NCBI RefSeq assembly: GCF_036867195.1
Contig: NZ_JBAJII010000001.1
Location: 620,001 to 684,000, forward strand
DNA: 64,000 nt
Direction: 5' to 3'
Source: Arthrobacter sp. Soc17.1.1.1
GTDB lineage: Bacteria; Actinomycetota; Actinomycetes; Actinomycetales; Micrococcaceae
Shown: one piece after another, positions 1-10,583 of the stretch
How positions within the stretch are numbered: position 1 is the first letter of the stretch
Layout of the letters: each line of letters begins with the position of its first letter
Notes under the pieces: generated by a model
Database searches by the model: none
What the model was told of the DNA's origin: nothing
What the model saw: the letters and a program-made list of their open reading frames with translations, nothing else
Translations under genes and position numbers: made by a program

Positions 1-535
1 CCGACAGCATCGTCAGATCGAGGATCTTCTCCAGCGCCTGGTCCCGGTCGGGGAACTTCAGCAGGTTCCAGTCCGCGTAGGGCACGAGGACGTACTCGGC
101 CTGCCCGCCGACCCAGCCGCCCATGTCGACGTAGCCGTAGGCGGCCCCCGGGCGGGCCGGGTTCACGTTGAGGCAGATGCCGGTCTTGCGCTCCTTGCAG
201 TTACGGCATCGGCCACACGAGATGTTGAAGGGGACCGAGCAGATGTCACCCACCTTGATGAACTCGACGTCAGGCCCCACCTCCACGACCTCGCCCGTGA
301 TCTCGTGCCCGAGCACCAGATCGGCCGGTGCCGTGGTGCGCCCGCGGACCATGTGCTGGTCCGACCCGCAGATGTTGGTGGCGACGGTCTTCAGGATCAC
401 CCCGTGATTGAGTTTCCGGCCGATGTTGGCCGGGTTCACACCCGGGCCGTCCTTCAGTTCGAATGTCGGGTAGTCGGTGTCGATGACCTCGACCTTCCCT
501 GGTCCCTTGTACGCAACAGCTCTGTTTCCGCTCAT
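1..535 (-). CDS. fdhA: Glutathione-independent formaldehyde dehydrogenase, N-terminal part
   Basis: Zinc- and NAD-dependent medium-chain dehydrogenase that oxidises formaldehyde to formate without added glutathione, as in the Pseudomonas putida enzyme. About 178 residues are present and the rest lies beyond the left edge. The N-terminus follows the P. putida family closely: NICGSDQHMVRGRT with the catalytic-zinc cysteine at C56, GHEITGEV with H77 and E78, the four structural-zinc cysteines C107, C110, C113 and C121, and the family stretch AYGYVDMGGW. The ATG at 535 follows a GAGGAAG ribosome site. It is divergent from the SDR at 721, and the 185-base gap should hold both promoters. A related zinc alcohol dehydrogenase is possible, but the N-terminal match is family-specific. 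Confidence 0.88.
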   Translation of the reverse strand, partial: MSGNRAVAYKGPGKVEVIDTDYPTFELKDGPGVNPANIGRKLNHGVILKTVATNICGSDQHMVRGRTTAPADLVLGHEITGEVVEVGPDVEFIKVGDICSVPFNISCGRCRNCKERKTGICLNVNPARPGAAYGYVDMGGWVGGQAEYVLVPYADWNLLKFPDRDQALEKILDLTMLS

Positions 536-720
536 GGAACTTCCTCTTCGTCAGTCCGTTCGTGGTGCGTCCGGCTTCCCGGACGCTGGAACCGGTGGAG
601 GCGGGACAGACGCATCCGCCTCCACCGGTAGCGCCGAACCTACAGTCCGGGAGGTCGCATGGACGTTGCATGCCCGTCCGCGGTCTTGCGGAACTCCGCC
701 GTGGCAGGGAGGGTGACTCC

Positions 721-1557
721 ATGACTGACACGGTCCTCATCACCGGGGCGACCTCCGGCATCGGGGCGGAGTTCGCCCGCCAGTTCGCCGCGCGCGGCTG
801 CGACCTGGTGCTCGTGGCACGCGCCGTCGTCCCGCTCGAGGAGACAGCGGCAACACTCCGCACCCAGTGGGGTGTGGCCGTCGAGACGATCGCTGCGGAC
901 CTGCTCGACGACGGCGGCCTGGCGCGGGTACTCGCGCGCCTGCGCGCTGCCGCACCGGGCGGCGAAGCGGCGGCAGGGGCGGCAGGGGTGGCAGGGGCGG
1001 CGGGAGCCGGCGCAGGGGAGCGCACGGGGGGAGCGCCGGTCACGGTCCTCGTGAACAACGCGGGCTACGGGCTGGTGCGGCCGTTCGCGGACGACGCACT
1101 CGACGACGAGGTCCGCCATCTCCGGATCCACGTCGAGGTGCCGCTGTCGCTGGCGCACGCGGCCCTGGAGTCGATGCGCCCACGCCGCTCGGGCACGATC
1201 ATCAACGTGGCGAGCGTGGCCGGCTTCACGCCGAGGGGGACCTACGGGGCGGCCAAGGCGGCGATGATCAGCTTCAGCCGCTGGGCGAACCTCGCCTACG
1301 GGCGCGAGGGTATCCGGGTGACGGCTCTCTGTCCGGGCTTCGTGCACACCGACTTCCACCAGCGCATGGGCGCCGACAAGGGGAGTGTGCCCGCCCTCCT
1401 GTGGCTCGATGCCGGGCGCGTGGTCCGCGAAGGCCTGCGGGACACCGCTGCCGGGAAGGCCGTGTCCGTCCCGAGCCGCCGCTACAAGGTCCTCACGGCG
1501 CTCGCGCGGGTGGCGCCGTCGTCGCTCGTGGCGCGCCTCGCGGCGCGGGGCCGCTGA
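721..1557 (+). CDS. SDR family NAD(P)-dependent oxidoreductase
   Basis: Classical short-chain dehydrogenase of 278 residues. TGATSGIG at 8-15 binds the cofactor, NNAG is at 112-115, and the catalytic set is S165, Y175 and K179. Family members of this shape are often annotated as retinol or fatty-acyl type dehydrogenases; the substrate cannot be read here. The ATG at 721 follows AGGGAGG. Residues about 78-105 are an Ala/Gly-rich insertion encoded by 9-base tandem repeats, placed before the strand that leads to NNAG. It is divergent from the formaldehyde dehydrogenase gene and convergent with the disordered protein downstream. Confidence 0.85.
   Translation: MTDTVLITGATSGIGAEFARQFAARGCDLVLVARAVVPLEETAATLRTQWGVAVETIAADLLDDGGLARVLARLRAAAPGGEAAAGAAGVAGAAGAGAGERTGGAPVTVLVNNAGYGLVRPFADDALDDEVRHLRIHVEVPLSLAHAALESMRPRRSGTIINVASVAGFTPRGTYGAAKAAMISFSRWANLAYGREGIRVTALCPGFVHTDFHQRMGADKGSVPALLWLDAGRVVREGLRDTAAGKAVSVPSRRYKVLTALARVAPSSLVARLAARGR
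972..998 (+). repeat. Three 9-bp tandem repeats inside the SDR gene
   Basis: GGCAGGGGC, GGCAGGGGT and GGCAGGGGC follow each other directly. They encode the Ala/Gly tract inserted in the SDR before its NNAG motif and keep the reading frame. Confidence 0.75.
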
Positions 1558-1614
1558 CGGGGCTGCTCCGGACCTGTCGCGGCCGGAACTGCTGCGGCGG
1601 ACCTGCGGCCGGAC

Positions 1615-2094
1615 CTACTGCGGCAAGCCGCCGTCCCAGGCATCGGGCTCGTCGGCGGCGTCCTCGGGGTGGCGGTGCCCGGGGCCCGGCGCGCCGTCGC
1701 CGTCGAAGGCTGCGGGCACGGCGCCCGCCTCGTGCGTGCCCTGTTCCTCACGGATGCCTGCCGCGGAGTGCCCGGCCGACCCGGCCGAGGGGTCGAGGGC
1801 GTTCTCGCGCCGGTCGCCGCCGGGGTGGCCGTCACCGGCATGCCGGGGGGCGTCACCGTCCGCCACGCCGGGGCGTCCATCAGCCCGTTCGCCGGTCGGT
1901 CCACCGGTCGGTCCACCGGTCGGTCCATCGGCTCCGGGCGCATCGTCCGTCGTCGTGCCGCCGTCGGGTCTCGCCTCCCGGGCGGCGTGCACCGCTTCCT
2001 TCTCGCGCGGTGGGACGGGCACGGCGGGGCCGAGCGGGTGGTCCGACGGAAGGGCCGCACCCTCGGGATTGCCTGCGCTGCTCGGCTCGGTCAT
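1615..2094 (-). CDS. Hypothetical disordered Pro/Gly/Asp-rich protein
   Basis: No family recognised. The 159 residues are rich in Pro, Gly, Asp, Glu and Ala, with few bulky hydrophobics, no membrane segment and no cysteine, so the protein is probably unfolded. It contains a TGGP repeat encoded by three perfect 12-base units. The start MTEPSSAGNPEG at 2094 is supported by GAAGGAG a few bases upstream; reading further upstream adds only low-complexity Arg/Pro sequence. Whether it is translated is uncertain, since high GC favours long open frames, but the ribosome site and acidic composition favour a real gene. Confidence 0.5.
   Translation of the reverse strand: MTEPSSAGNPEGAALPSDHPLGPAVPVPPREKEAVHAAREARPDGGTTTDDAPGADGPTGGPTGGPTGERADGRPGVADGDAPRHAGDGHPGGDRRENALDPSAGSAGHSAAGIREEQGTHEAGAVPAAFDGDGAPGPGHRHPEDAADEPDAWDGGLPQ
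1892..1927. repeat. Three perfect 12-bp tandem repeats
   Basis: CCGGTCGGTCCA occurs three times in a row. On the minus strand it encodes the TGGP repeat of the disordered protein. Unit length is a multiple of three, so copy-number change would keep the frame. Confidence 0.85.
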
Positions 2095-2238
2095 CGTGCT
2101 CCTTCGTGATCGCGCGTGCTGCTGGAGGGCCGTCCGGACGGCGGTCCCCGGGCCCTGCGGGCCCGGGTCACCGGGAGGTCTCCCGGTGTCCGTCCGCGTA
2201 CACGTCCGGACAGGTGGCCGCCAGGGGTTAAAACGGTC

Positions 2239-2254
2239 GATAAGTATGCTTATC
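2239..2254. promoter_or_regulatory. Inverted repeat GATAAG-N4-CTTATC upstream of the DUF1508 gene
   Basis: Perfect 6-base arms flank TATG, centred about 58 bases before the DUF1508 start. The AT-rich patch stands out in very GC-rich DNA. It is a candidate operator or part of the promoter; the binding protein is unknown. Confidence 0.5.
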
Positions 2255-2304
2255 ATAGGAGACCGCAGGTTTGTGGAGATCGCCCCTTACAAGGAGGTAG
2301 GACG

Positions 2305-2565
2305 ATGGCAGGTTACTTCAAACTGGTGGACGCTCACGATGAGGGTTTCCGTGTGAAACTCACCGCTCCCGATGGAACGCTCGTCGCCGTCTCCACCTTC
2401 TACGCCTCGAAGGAGGAGGCGATCGCCGGTATCGAACTGATCCGCGAGATCGCCGGAACGGGTCCCGTGGTGGACCACAGCCGGGTGGAGTCCCCCGAGC
2501 AGGACGAACTGTTCTTCGGGCTGCAGGGCACCTCCGGCAGGGACGGCGCGCGCCGCGACGCCTGA
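2305..2565 (+). CDS. YegP-like DUF1508 protein
   Basis: Small 86-residue protein of the DUF1508 (YegP) family, which folds as a beta-beta-beta-alpha module. Here one module is present: FKLVDAHDEGFRVKLTAPDG, then a strand with VAVSTFYASKEEAIAGIELI. The C-terminal 20 residues are a polar tail. The biochemical role of the family is not established. The ATG at 2305 has a strong AAGGAGG ribosome site. It stands alone, with an AT-rich inverted repeat (2239-2254) upstream and aconitase downstream under what look like separate controls. Confidence 0.85.
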   Translation: MAGYFKLVDAHDEGFRVKLTAPDGTLVAVSTFYASKEEAIAGIELIREIAGTGPVVDHSRVESPEQDELFFGLQGTSGRDGARRDA

Positions 2566-2614
2566 CGGTACCGCCGGCAGGGCAGGACCCGGGAGATCCC
2601 GCGACACGGTGTAC

Positions 2615-2628
2615 CACTGTATACAGTG
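2615..2628. promoter_or_regulatory. 14-bp perfect palindrome upstream of acnA
   Basis: CACTGTATACAGTG is a perfect palindrome about 60 bases before the acnA start. Its TGTATACA core resembles sites of FadR/VanR-type GntR repressors. A GntR gene of that class lies just downstream of acnA. The TATACA inside could also serve as a -10 element. Binding is inferred, not shown. Confidence 0.6.
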
Positions 2629-2638
2629 ACGCCGGAGG

Positions 2639-2661
2639 TGGAATAGACTGGAGCTATTCCA
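2639..2661. promoter_or_regulatory. 8-bp inverted repeat in the acnA leader
   Basis: TGGAATAG and CTATTCCA are perfect inverted arms separated by 7 bases, ending 27 bases before the acnA start. It may be a second operator or a leader hairpin. An AcnR/TetR-type site is one option from other actinobacteria. Confidence 0.45.
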
Positions 2662-2688
2662 CGAATCTCTCTGAAGGGACCCGACGTC

Positions 2689-5529
<2,841 letters not shown>

Positions 5530-5540
5530 CGCCGCGAGAT

Positions 5541-5571
5541 TCCGGGCCGGGAGTGCACCTCCCGGCCCGGA
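5541..5571 (+). terminator. Terminator hairpin after acnA
   Basis: A perfect 13-bp GC-rich stem (TCCGGGCCGGGAG with its complement) has a 5-base loop and begins 11 bases after the acnA stop. There is no U-run, as is common in actinobacteria. It separates acnA from the GntR operon. Confidence 0.7.
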
Positions 5572-5624
5572 CCGTACGCAGGGCCCGCGCCCTGCCACCC
5601 GAACCGCGACACCGAGGGGGCGCC

Positions 5625-6290
5625 ATGACCGAGTCAACGGAACTGTCGGCGCGCGTGGACGGCGATGCCATCTTCCGCGTCCTCCGCGGCGAGATCCTCG
5701 CCGGCGTCCACCCGCCGGGCACCGCCCTGCGGGAAGTGGTGATCTCGGAGCGTTTCGGCGTCTCGCGGACCCCGGTGCGGGAGGCACTCAGCAGGCTGCA
5801 GCACGAACGCCTGCTCGAGCGTGCGGCCCGCGGCCTGCAGGTCCCGCAGATCGACCCGCAGGAAGTCATCCAGATCTACGATCTGCGCGTGATGCTCGAG
5901 GAGGAGGCCGCCGGCCAGGCCGCCCTCAACCGGGGCACCGCGGACATCATGCGTCTCGAGGCGCTGCTGGAACGCGACCGCGCCGTCGTCGATCCCGACG
6001 ACACCACGAAGGTCACCAACAACCTCGAATTCCACACGTCGCTGTGGGCCTCCGCGCGGAACCCCATCCTCATGGACCTCCTCCAGCGGCTCTCCACGCA
6101 CCTCATCCACACACCGCGCTCCACCCTGTCCGTGGGGGACCGGTGGCAGGAGGTGCTCCTCGAGCACGAGTCGCTGATCTCCGCCATCACCGAGCGGCGC
6201 AGCGACGACGCCCGCGCCATCGCCCGCACGCACATGGAGACGGCCCGCACCCTCCGCCTGCAGCTGCTCCGCACCACCGCGGCGGACTGA
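5625..6290 (+). CDS. GntR family regulator, FCD-type ligand domain
   Basis: Transcription factor of 221 residues. A winged helix-turn-helix at about 10-70 includes the GntR signature (GTALREVVISERFGVSRTPVREALSRL). A FadR-C helical domain at about 85-215 has the usual metal-binding acid and histidine positions (FHTSLW, and H near the C-terminal half). The ATG at 5625 follows GAGGGGG. The nucleoside hydrolase gene begins 3 bases after its stop, so it probably heads a GntR - hydrolase - ECF operon and responds to the transported compound. It could also act on acnA, whose upstream palindrome has a GntR-like core; this is inference. Confidence 0.9.
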   Translation: MTESTELSARVDGDAIFRVLRGEILAGVHPPGTALREVVISERFGVSRTPVREALSRLQHERLLERAARGLQVPQIDPQEVIQIYDLRVMLEEEAAGQAALNRGTADIMRLEALLERDRAVVDPDDTTKVTNNLEFHTSLWASARNPILMDLLQRLSTHLIHTPRSTLSVGDRWQEVLLEHESLISAITERRSDDARAIARTHMETARTLRLQLLRTTAAD

Positions 6291-6292
6291 CC

Positions 6293-7333
6293 GTGGCCAC
6301 CGAGGGCGGCAGGCACCGCCTCCTGCTCGACGTCGACACCGGGATCGACGACGCCGTCGCCCTGCTGTACCTGCTCGCGACGCCCGGGGTCTCCCTCGAG
6401 GGGATCACCTGCACGGCCGGCAACGTCGGGGCACGGCAGGTCGCCGTCAACAACCTGGCGCTGCTGGAGCTGTGCGGCCACGCCGGCGTCGAGGTCGCGA
6501 TCGGCAGCGAGGTGCCGCTGGAGGTGCCCCTCGTGACCACGGAGGAGACGCACGGGGACCAGGGCATCGGGTACGCCGTCCTGCCCCCGCCGCGCGGGCG
6601 CGTCTCGGCGCGCCACGCCGTCGACGTCTGGCTCGAGGCCGTCCGCTGCCATCCCGGGCAGATCACCGCGGTGGTGACCGGGCCGCTGACCAATCTCGCG
6701 CTGGCCCTCCGCGCCGAGCCGGAGCTGCCGATGCTCCTGAAGGGCCTCGTGATCATGGGTGGCGCGTTCCACCACCCCGGGAACACGACACCGGTGGCCG
6801 AGTGGAACATCCACGTGGACCCGCATGCCGCGAAGGAGGTGTTCGCCGCGTACGAGGGACTGCCGGTCGAGAAGCTGCCCGTCGTGTGCGCGCTCGAGAC
6901 CACGGAGCGGATCGAGTGCACGCCCGCCCACGTCGACGCGGTCGCGCGTGCCGCCGGTGCCGGGCCGGAACTGCTCTCGCCCGACGATCCCGCGGGGACC
7001 CTCAGCCGCAGCGACAACAGCGTCGTCGCCTGCGTCTCGGACGCGCTGCGCTTCTACATGGAGTTCCACCGCCTGTACGACCAGGGCTACATCGCGCACC
7101 TGCACGACCTCTTCGCGGCGATGGTCGCGACGGGGGAGGCCGACATCGAGGAGCGCCTGGCCACCGTGGACGTGGAGACGGCGTCGCCGCTGACCGTCGG
7201 GCAGACGGTCGCCGACACCGCGGGGATGTGGAAGCGGGCGCCCAACGCGCGGATCGTCACGGGCAACGACCCCGCGGCGGTGTTCGAGCTGATGGTCCGC
7301 CGCCTGTCCGACCTCGCGAGGATGCACGGCTGA
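6293..7333 (+). CDS. Nucleoside hydrolase (IunH/RihC-like)
   Basis: Calcium-dependent N-ribohydrolase of 346 residues that should cleave a nucleoside into base and ribose in the cytoplasm. The signature DVDTGIDD is at residues 13-20. Other family segments are GNVG near 40, VVTGPLTNLA near 122-132, VIMGGAF near 151, and WNIHVDPHAA near 169-180, which supplies metal and ribose contacts. The GTG start at 6293 lies just after the GntR stop, implying translational coupling; no strong separate ribosome site is visible. It is followed by all components of an ECF transporter, so its substrate is probably what the transporter imports. The base specificity cannot be read. Confidence 0.92.
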   Translation: MATEGGRHRLLLDVDTGIDDAVALLYLLATPGVSLEGITCTAGNVGARQVAVNNLALLELCGHAGVEVAIGSEVPLEVPLVTTEETHGDQGIGYAVLPPPRGRVSARHAVDVWLEAVRCHPGQITAVVTGPLTNLALALRAEPELPMLLKGLVIMGGAFHHPGNTTPVAEWNIHVDPHAAKEVFAAYEGLPVEKLPVVCALETTERIECTPAHVDAVARAAGAGPELLSPDDPAGTLSRSDNSVVACVSDALRFYMEFHRLYDQGYIAHLHDLFAAMVATGEADIEERLATVDVETASPLTVGQTVADTAGMWKRAPNARIVTGNDPAAVFELMVRRLSDLARMHG

Positions 7334-7460
7334 CCCGCACGCGGTGCCCCCCCCGCCTGTCCGGACCCCCGGTACACTGGACGTGCCCGCACTGCTGCGT
7401 GGCCGGCGCCGAGGTGACATGAGGTGCGTCCCCCTCCCTCGATCGCGCCCTAGGACTATC

Positions 7461-8312
7461 GTGAGTTCACCCCTGACCCTCGCACCCGCCACCACCGCGC
7501 AGCGGCCCCGCCGCCTGCTCGGTGTCCTCGGCGGAGCCCTGATCGTCGCCACGTACGTGTTCCTGGTGACCGTGCAGCCCGCGGAGATCGCCGGCGGGAT
7601 GGGCAGCGCCGCCTCGCTCGTCACGCTCTTCGGGTTCCTCGGGGGAGGTGCCCTGCTGGTCGCCGGGATCCTGCCGACGCTCAGCACCGCGTCCCTGGTG
7701 GTGATGCCGCTCGGGATCGCCCTCAACATCGCGATCGGGCAGATCGCCGGATCGCTGGGCATGCAGATCTACCTCGACGCCATCGGGACCGTGCTCGTCG
7801 CCGTCCTCGCCGGACCCGCGGCAGGAGCCGCGACCGGCGCGCTCAGCAATGCGATCTGGGGCCTCTTCAACCCGTTCGCGCTGCCCTTCGCCGCCGGTGC
7901 CGCCCTGATCGGGCTGCTCGCGGGCCTCGCCGCCCGGTACGGCGCGTTCCGCCGCGTGTACCTCGCGCCCGTCGCAGGGCTCGTGGTCGGCGCGATCGGC
8001 GGGCTGGTCGCGGCCCCGGTGGCGGTGTTCATGTTCGGCGCGGCCGGCACCTTCGGGACCAACGCGATCATCGCCGTCTTCCGCTCGATGGGCGACAAGC
8101 TCCTGGTCGCCGCCACGAAGCAGGGACTGCTGTCCGATTCGCTCGATAAGATCGTGGTCTTCGTCGTCGTCGCGCTGATCGTGTACGCACTACCGCCGCG
8201 CGCCGTCCGCCGGTTCCCCTTCGCCCGCACCCACCGCGTGCTCGGCAGGCGCACGGGCGCACCGGCCGCCGCGGGCCCGATGACGAGCGCCCACGGAGAC
8301 GGCGCCGCCTGA
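7461..8312 (+). CDS. ECF transporter S component (substrate-binding membrane protein)
   Basis: Integral membrane protein of 283 residues with about six hydrophobic segments. The segment LDAIGTVLVAVLAGPAAGAA, then NAIWG, is typical of ECF S components, which bind vitamins or similar compounds and dock on the T component. The start chosen is GTG 7461 (SSPLTLAP), since the earlier frame reads basic, proline-rich sequence. An Arg-rich cytoplasmic tail closes the protein. It lies 127 bases after the nucleoside hydrolase gene and 3 bases before the T component. The exact S subfamily is not clear from reading; nucleoside, thiamine-like or queuosine-precursor cargo are all possible. Confidence 0.78.
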   Translation: MSSPLTLAPATTAQRPRRLLGVLGGALIVATYVFLVTVQPAEIAGGMGSAASLVTLFGFLGGGALLVAGILPTLSTASLVVMPLGIALNIAIGQIAGSLGMQIYLDAIGTVLVAVLAGPAAGAATGALSNAIWGLFNPFALPFAAGAALIGLLAGLAARYGAFRRVYLAPVAGLVVGAIGGLVAAPVAVFMFGAAGTFGTNAIIAVFRSMGDKLLVAATKQGLLSDSLDKIVVFVVVALIVYALPPRAVRRFPFARTHRVLGRRTGAPAAAGPMTSAHGDGAA

Positions 8313-8315
8313 GCC

Positions 8316-9077
8316 ATGCCGCGCCGTCGGATCTACAATCCGCTGACAGAGCTGCTCGCCGCCGTGCTGCTGGTGGTGCTCGTCCTCGTGGTGGACCGCT
8401 GGCAGTTCTCCCTCGCGGTCCTCGTGCTCGTGGTGCTGCCCGCCGTGCTCCTCTCCGCCAGGGCCCGGCAGATCGGACTCGCGATCACCCTGGTCGCCGG
8501 GCCGCTGCTGATCTCGTCGCTGCTCCTCCACGGCCTGTTCTATCCCGAGGGGCGCACCGTCCTCGCCGACCTCGGGGTCGCGCGCGTGACGGCCGAGGGG
8601 CTCGCCTTCGCGGCGCTCATGGGGCTGCGCATGAGCGTCTTCACGGGGGTCCTGCTGACCGCCGCCATGACGCTGGACCTCCCCGACCTCCTGGCGAGCA
8701 TGACGCACCGCGGCTGGAACAGGAAGCTCGTCTTCATCGTGGGTTCCGCCGTCGGGCTCGTCCCGCACGTCGCCCTGCGCGGACAGCAGATCACCCGGGC
8801 GCAGCAGGCACGCGGCCTGGTGGTCGGGCGCAGCCCGCTCTCCCGGTTCCGGGCCCTGCTCACCGTCCTGACCCCGCTGGTCATCGGGCTGCTCGTGGAC
8901 GCCTCCGAACGCAACCGCATGCTCGAGGCGCGGGGCTTCTCGTCCTCCGCGGCCCGCACCAGCTACCTGCCGGACACGGACTCCCACCGGCAGCGCCTGG
9001 TGCGCCGCGGCATGGTCGTCGCCGTGGCCGTCGTCTCGGCCGTCGTCGTGGCCGTCCGGTTCGCGGTGACGCCGTGA
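8316..9077 (+). CDS. ECF transporter T component
   Basis: Transmembrane coupling protein of the EcfT/CbiQ family, 253 residues. It opens with YNPLTELLAAVLLV, the usual EcfT start, and has four to six membrane segments. Its cytoplasmic coupling region contains AQQARGL near 165 and the conserved Glu-Ala-Arg-Gly (LEARGFSSSAART) near 207-218, which contacts the ATPases. The stop overlaps the start of the ATPase gene as GTGA, a clear sign of coupled translation. Confidence 0.88.
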   Translation: MPRRRIYNPLTELLAAVLLVVLVLVVDRWQFSLAVLVLVVLPAVLLSARARQIGLAITLVAGPLLISSLLLHGLFYPEGRTVLADLGVARVTAEGLAFAALMGLRMSVFTGVLLTAAMTLDLPDLLASMTHRGWNRKLVFIVGSAVGLVPHVALRGQQITRAQQARGLVVGRSPLSRFRALLTVLTPLVIGLLVDASERNRMLEARGFSSSAARTSYLPDTDSHRQRLVRRGMVVAVAVVSAVVVAVRFAVTP

Positions 9078-10573
9078 TCACCCTCGAGAGCGGTTCCTTC
9101 GCCTACGACGACGGCACGACGCTCCTCACCGACCTCACCCTGGCGGTCGCGCCGGGGGAGTACGTGATCGTCGCCGGCGCGTCCGGCTCGGGCAAGACGA
9201 CGCTCGCCAGGCTCCTGGCAGGGCAGACCGGGGGCGACGCCGGGTCGTCCTTCCGCGGGGCGATCACGCTCGACGGCGAGACGGTGCGGTTCGACGGCAT
9301 GCCCACCGATCCCCGGATCGACCCGTCCGCATGGAGCGCGAAGGTGGGCCACGTGGCGCAGGGCGCGTGGGGCCAGCTGTCCATGATGTCCGCGACGGTC
9401 GGCGAGGAGATCGCCTTCGGCCCCGCCAACCGCGGCGTGCCCGCCGACGACCTGCGTCGGCTCGTCGGGGACGTGGCCGCGGCCCTCGGGCTCGGGGACC
9501 TGCTGCACCGGGACCCGCGACGGCTCTCCGGCGGCCAGCTGCAGCGGACGGTGATCGCCGCGGCGATGGTCCAGCGGCCGGGGATCCTCGTCCTCGACGA
9601 GCCGTTCCAGGGACTCGACGAGCACGCGGCACGGGGCGTCGCGACGGCGCTGGAGGAGCTGCGCCGCGACGGGGCGGGCATCGTCGTCTGCGAACCGCTG
9701 ATGCCGCGGACCGCGCCGCCGGGCGCCCGCGTCCTCGCGCTCGCCGACGGGCGGTGCGTGTTCGACGGTCCGCTGGCCGACGCCCACCGGGCGGGTCTCG
9801 GGCGGCACGGGATCGGCATCGGCGGCGATCCGCCGCGCGCAGCCGCCCCCGGTCCGGTGGACCCCTCGGCGCCCGTCCTCGTCCGGATGGAGGGCGTCGG
9901 CTTCCGCCACACACCCGACGGGCCGACGGTAGGGGCCGGACTGACCGGCGTCGACCTGGCCGTCCGCGCCGGGGAGATCGTCGCCGTGCGCGGCCCCAAC
10001 GGGTCCGGCAAGTCCACGCTGCTCCAGCACCTCAACGGGCTGTATCGGGCCGGGACCGGCCGGGTCACCGTGGGCGGGGTGCCGATCCTCTACCAGCCGA
10101 CCGGCACGCTGGCTGCCACCGTGGGCTACCTGTTCCAGGACACCGACCAGCAGCTGTTCGAGCGCACCGTCCTCCGCGAGGTCTCCTACGGGCCGAGGGC
10201 CGCCGGACTCGCGAAGGACGCCGCCGTCCTGCGGGCCGCCGACGTGCTCGATCGGCTGGGGCTCGGGGGGTCGAAGCAGGCCCACCCGTACGAGCTGGGC
10301 TTCGTCCAGCGGCGGATCGTCGCGCTGGCGTGCCTCATCGCCACGGGCCCCCGCGTGTGGGCACTCGACGAGCCGACGGCCGGCCTGGACGCACCGACCC
10401 GCTCCCTGCTCGCCGGCCTGCTCGCCCGGCACGCCCGGGAGGGCGGCGCCGTGGTGCTGGCCACGCATGACGCCGCGTTCGCCGACGCGGTGGCGCACCG
10501 CACCGTCCGGCTGGACGCCGGCAGGGTCCTGGCGGACGACGTCGGCCTCCCCGGGAGCGGTTCCAGCCCCTAG
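9074..10573 (+). CDS. ECF transporter ATPase, two fused ABC domains
   Basis: Energy-coupling ATPase of 499 residues with two ABC domains in one chain. Domain 1 has Walker A GASGSGKT at 35-42, LSGGQ at 151-155 and Walker B LVLDEP at 172-177. Domain 2 has Walker A GPNGSGKS at 307-314 and a clean Walker B ending in ALDEPTAGLD, but its signature motif is ELGFVQRR instead of LSGGQ, so the two ATP sites are probably unequal. It starts with GTG overlapping the T-component stop. It is the last gene of the nucleoside hydrolase/ECF operon; the next gene has its own start 10 bases later and an unrelated function. Confidence 0.92.
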   Translation: MITLESGSFAYDDGTTLLTDLTLAVAPGEYVIVAGASGSGKTTLARLLAGQTGGDAGSSFRGAITLDGETVRFDGMPTDPRIDPSAWSAKVGHVAQGAWGQLSMMSATVGEEIAFGPANRGVPADDLRRLVGDVAAALGLGDLLHRDPRRLSGGQLQRTVIAAAMVQRPGILVLDEPFQGLDEHAARGVATALEELRRDGAGIVVCEPLMPRTAPPGARVLALADGRCVFDGPLADAHRAGLGRHGIGIGGDPPRAAAPGPVDPSAPVLVRMEGVGFRHTPDGPTVGAGLTGVDLAVRAGEIVAVRGPNGSGKSTLLQHLNGLYRAGTGRVTVGGVPILYQPTGTLAATVGYLFQDTDQQLFERTVLREVSYGPRAAGLAKDAAVLRAADVLDRLGLGGSKQAHPYELGFVQRRIVALACLIATGPRVWALDEPTAGLDAPTRSLLAGLLARHAREGGAVVLATHDAAFADAVAHRTVRLDAGRVLADDVGLPGSGSSP

Positions 10574-10583
10574 GGTGGGTCCC

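Noticed and set aside
7334..7460. Riboswitch before the ECF S component
   Set aside because: The gap is only 127 bases and I could not find a conserved TPP, cobalamin or preQ1 core by eye. A covariance search would settle it.
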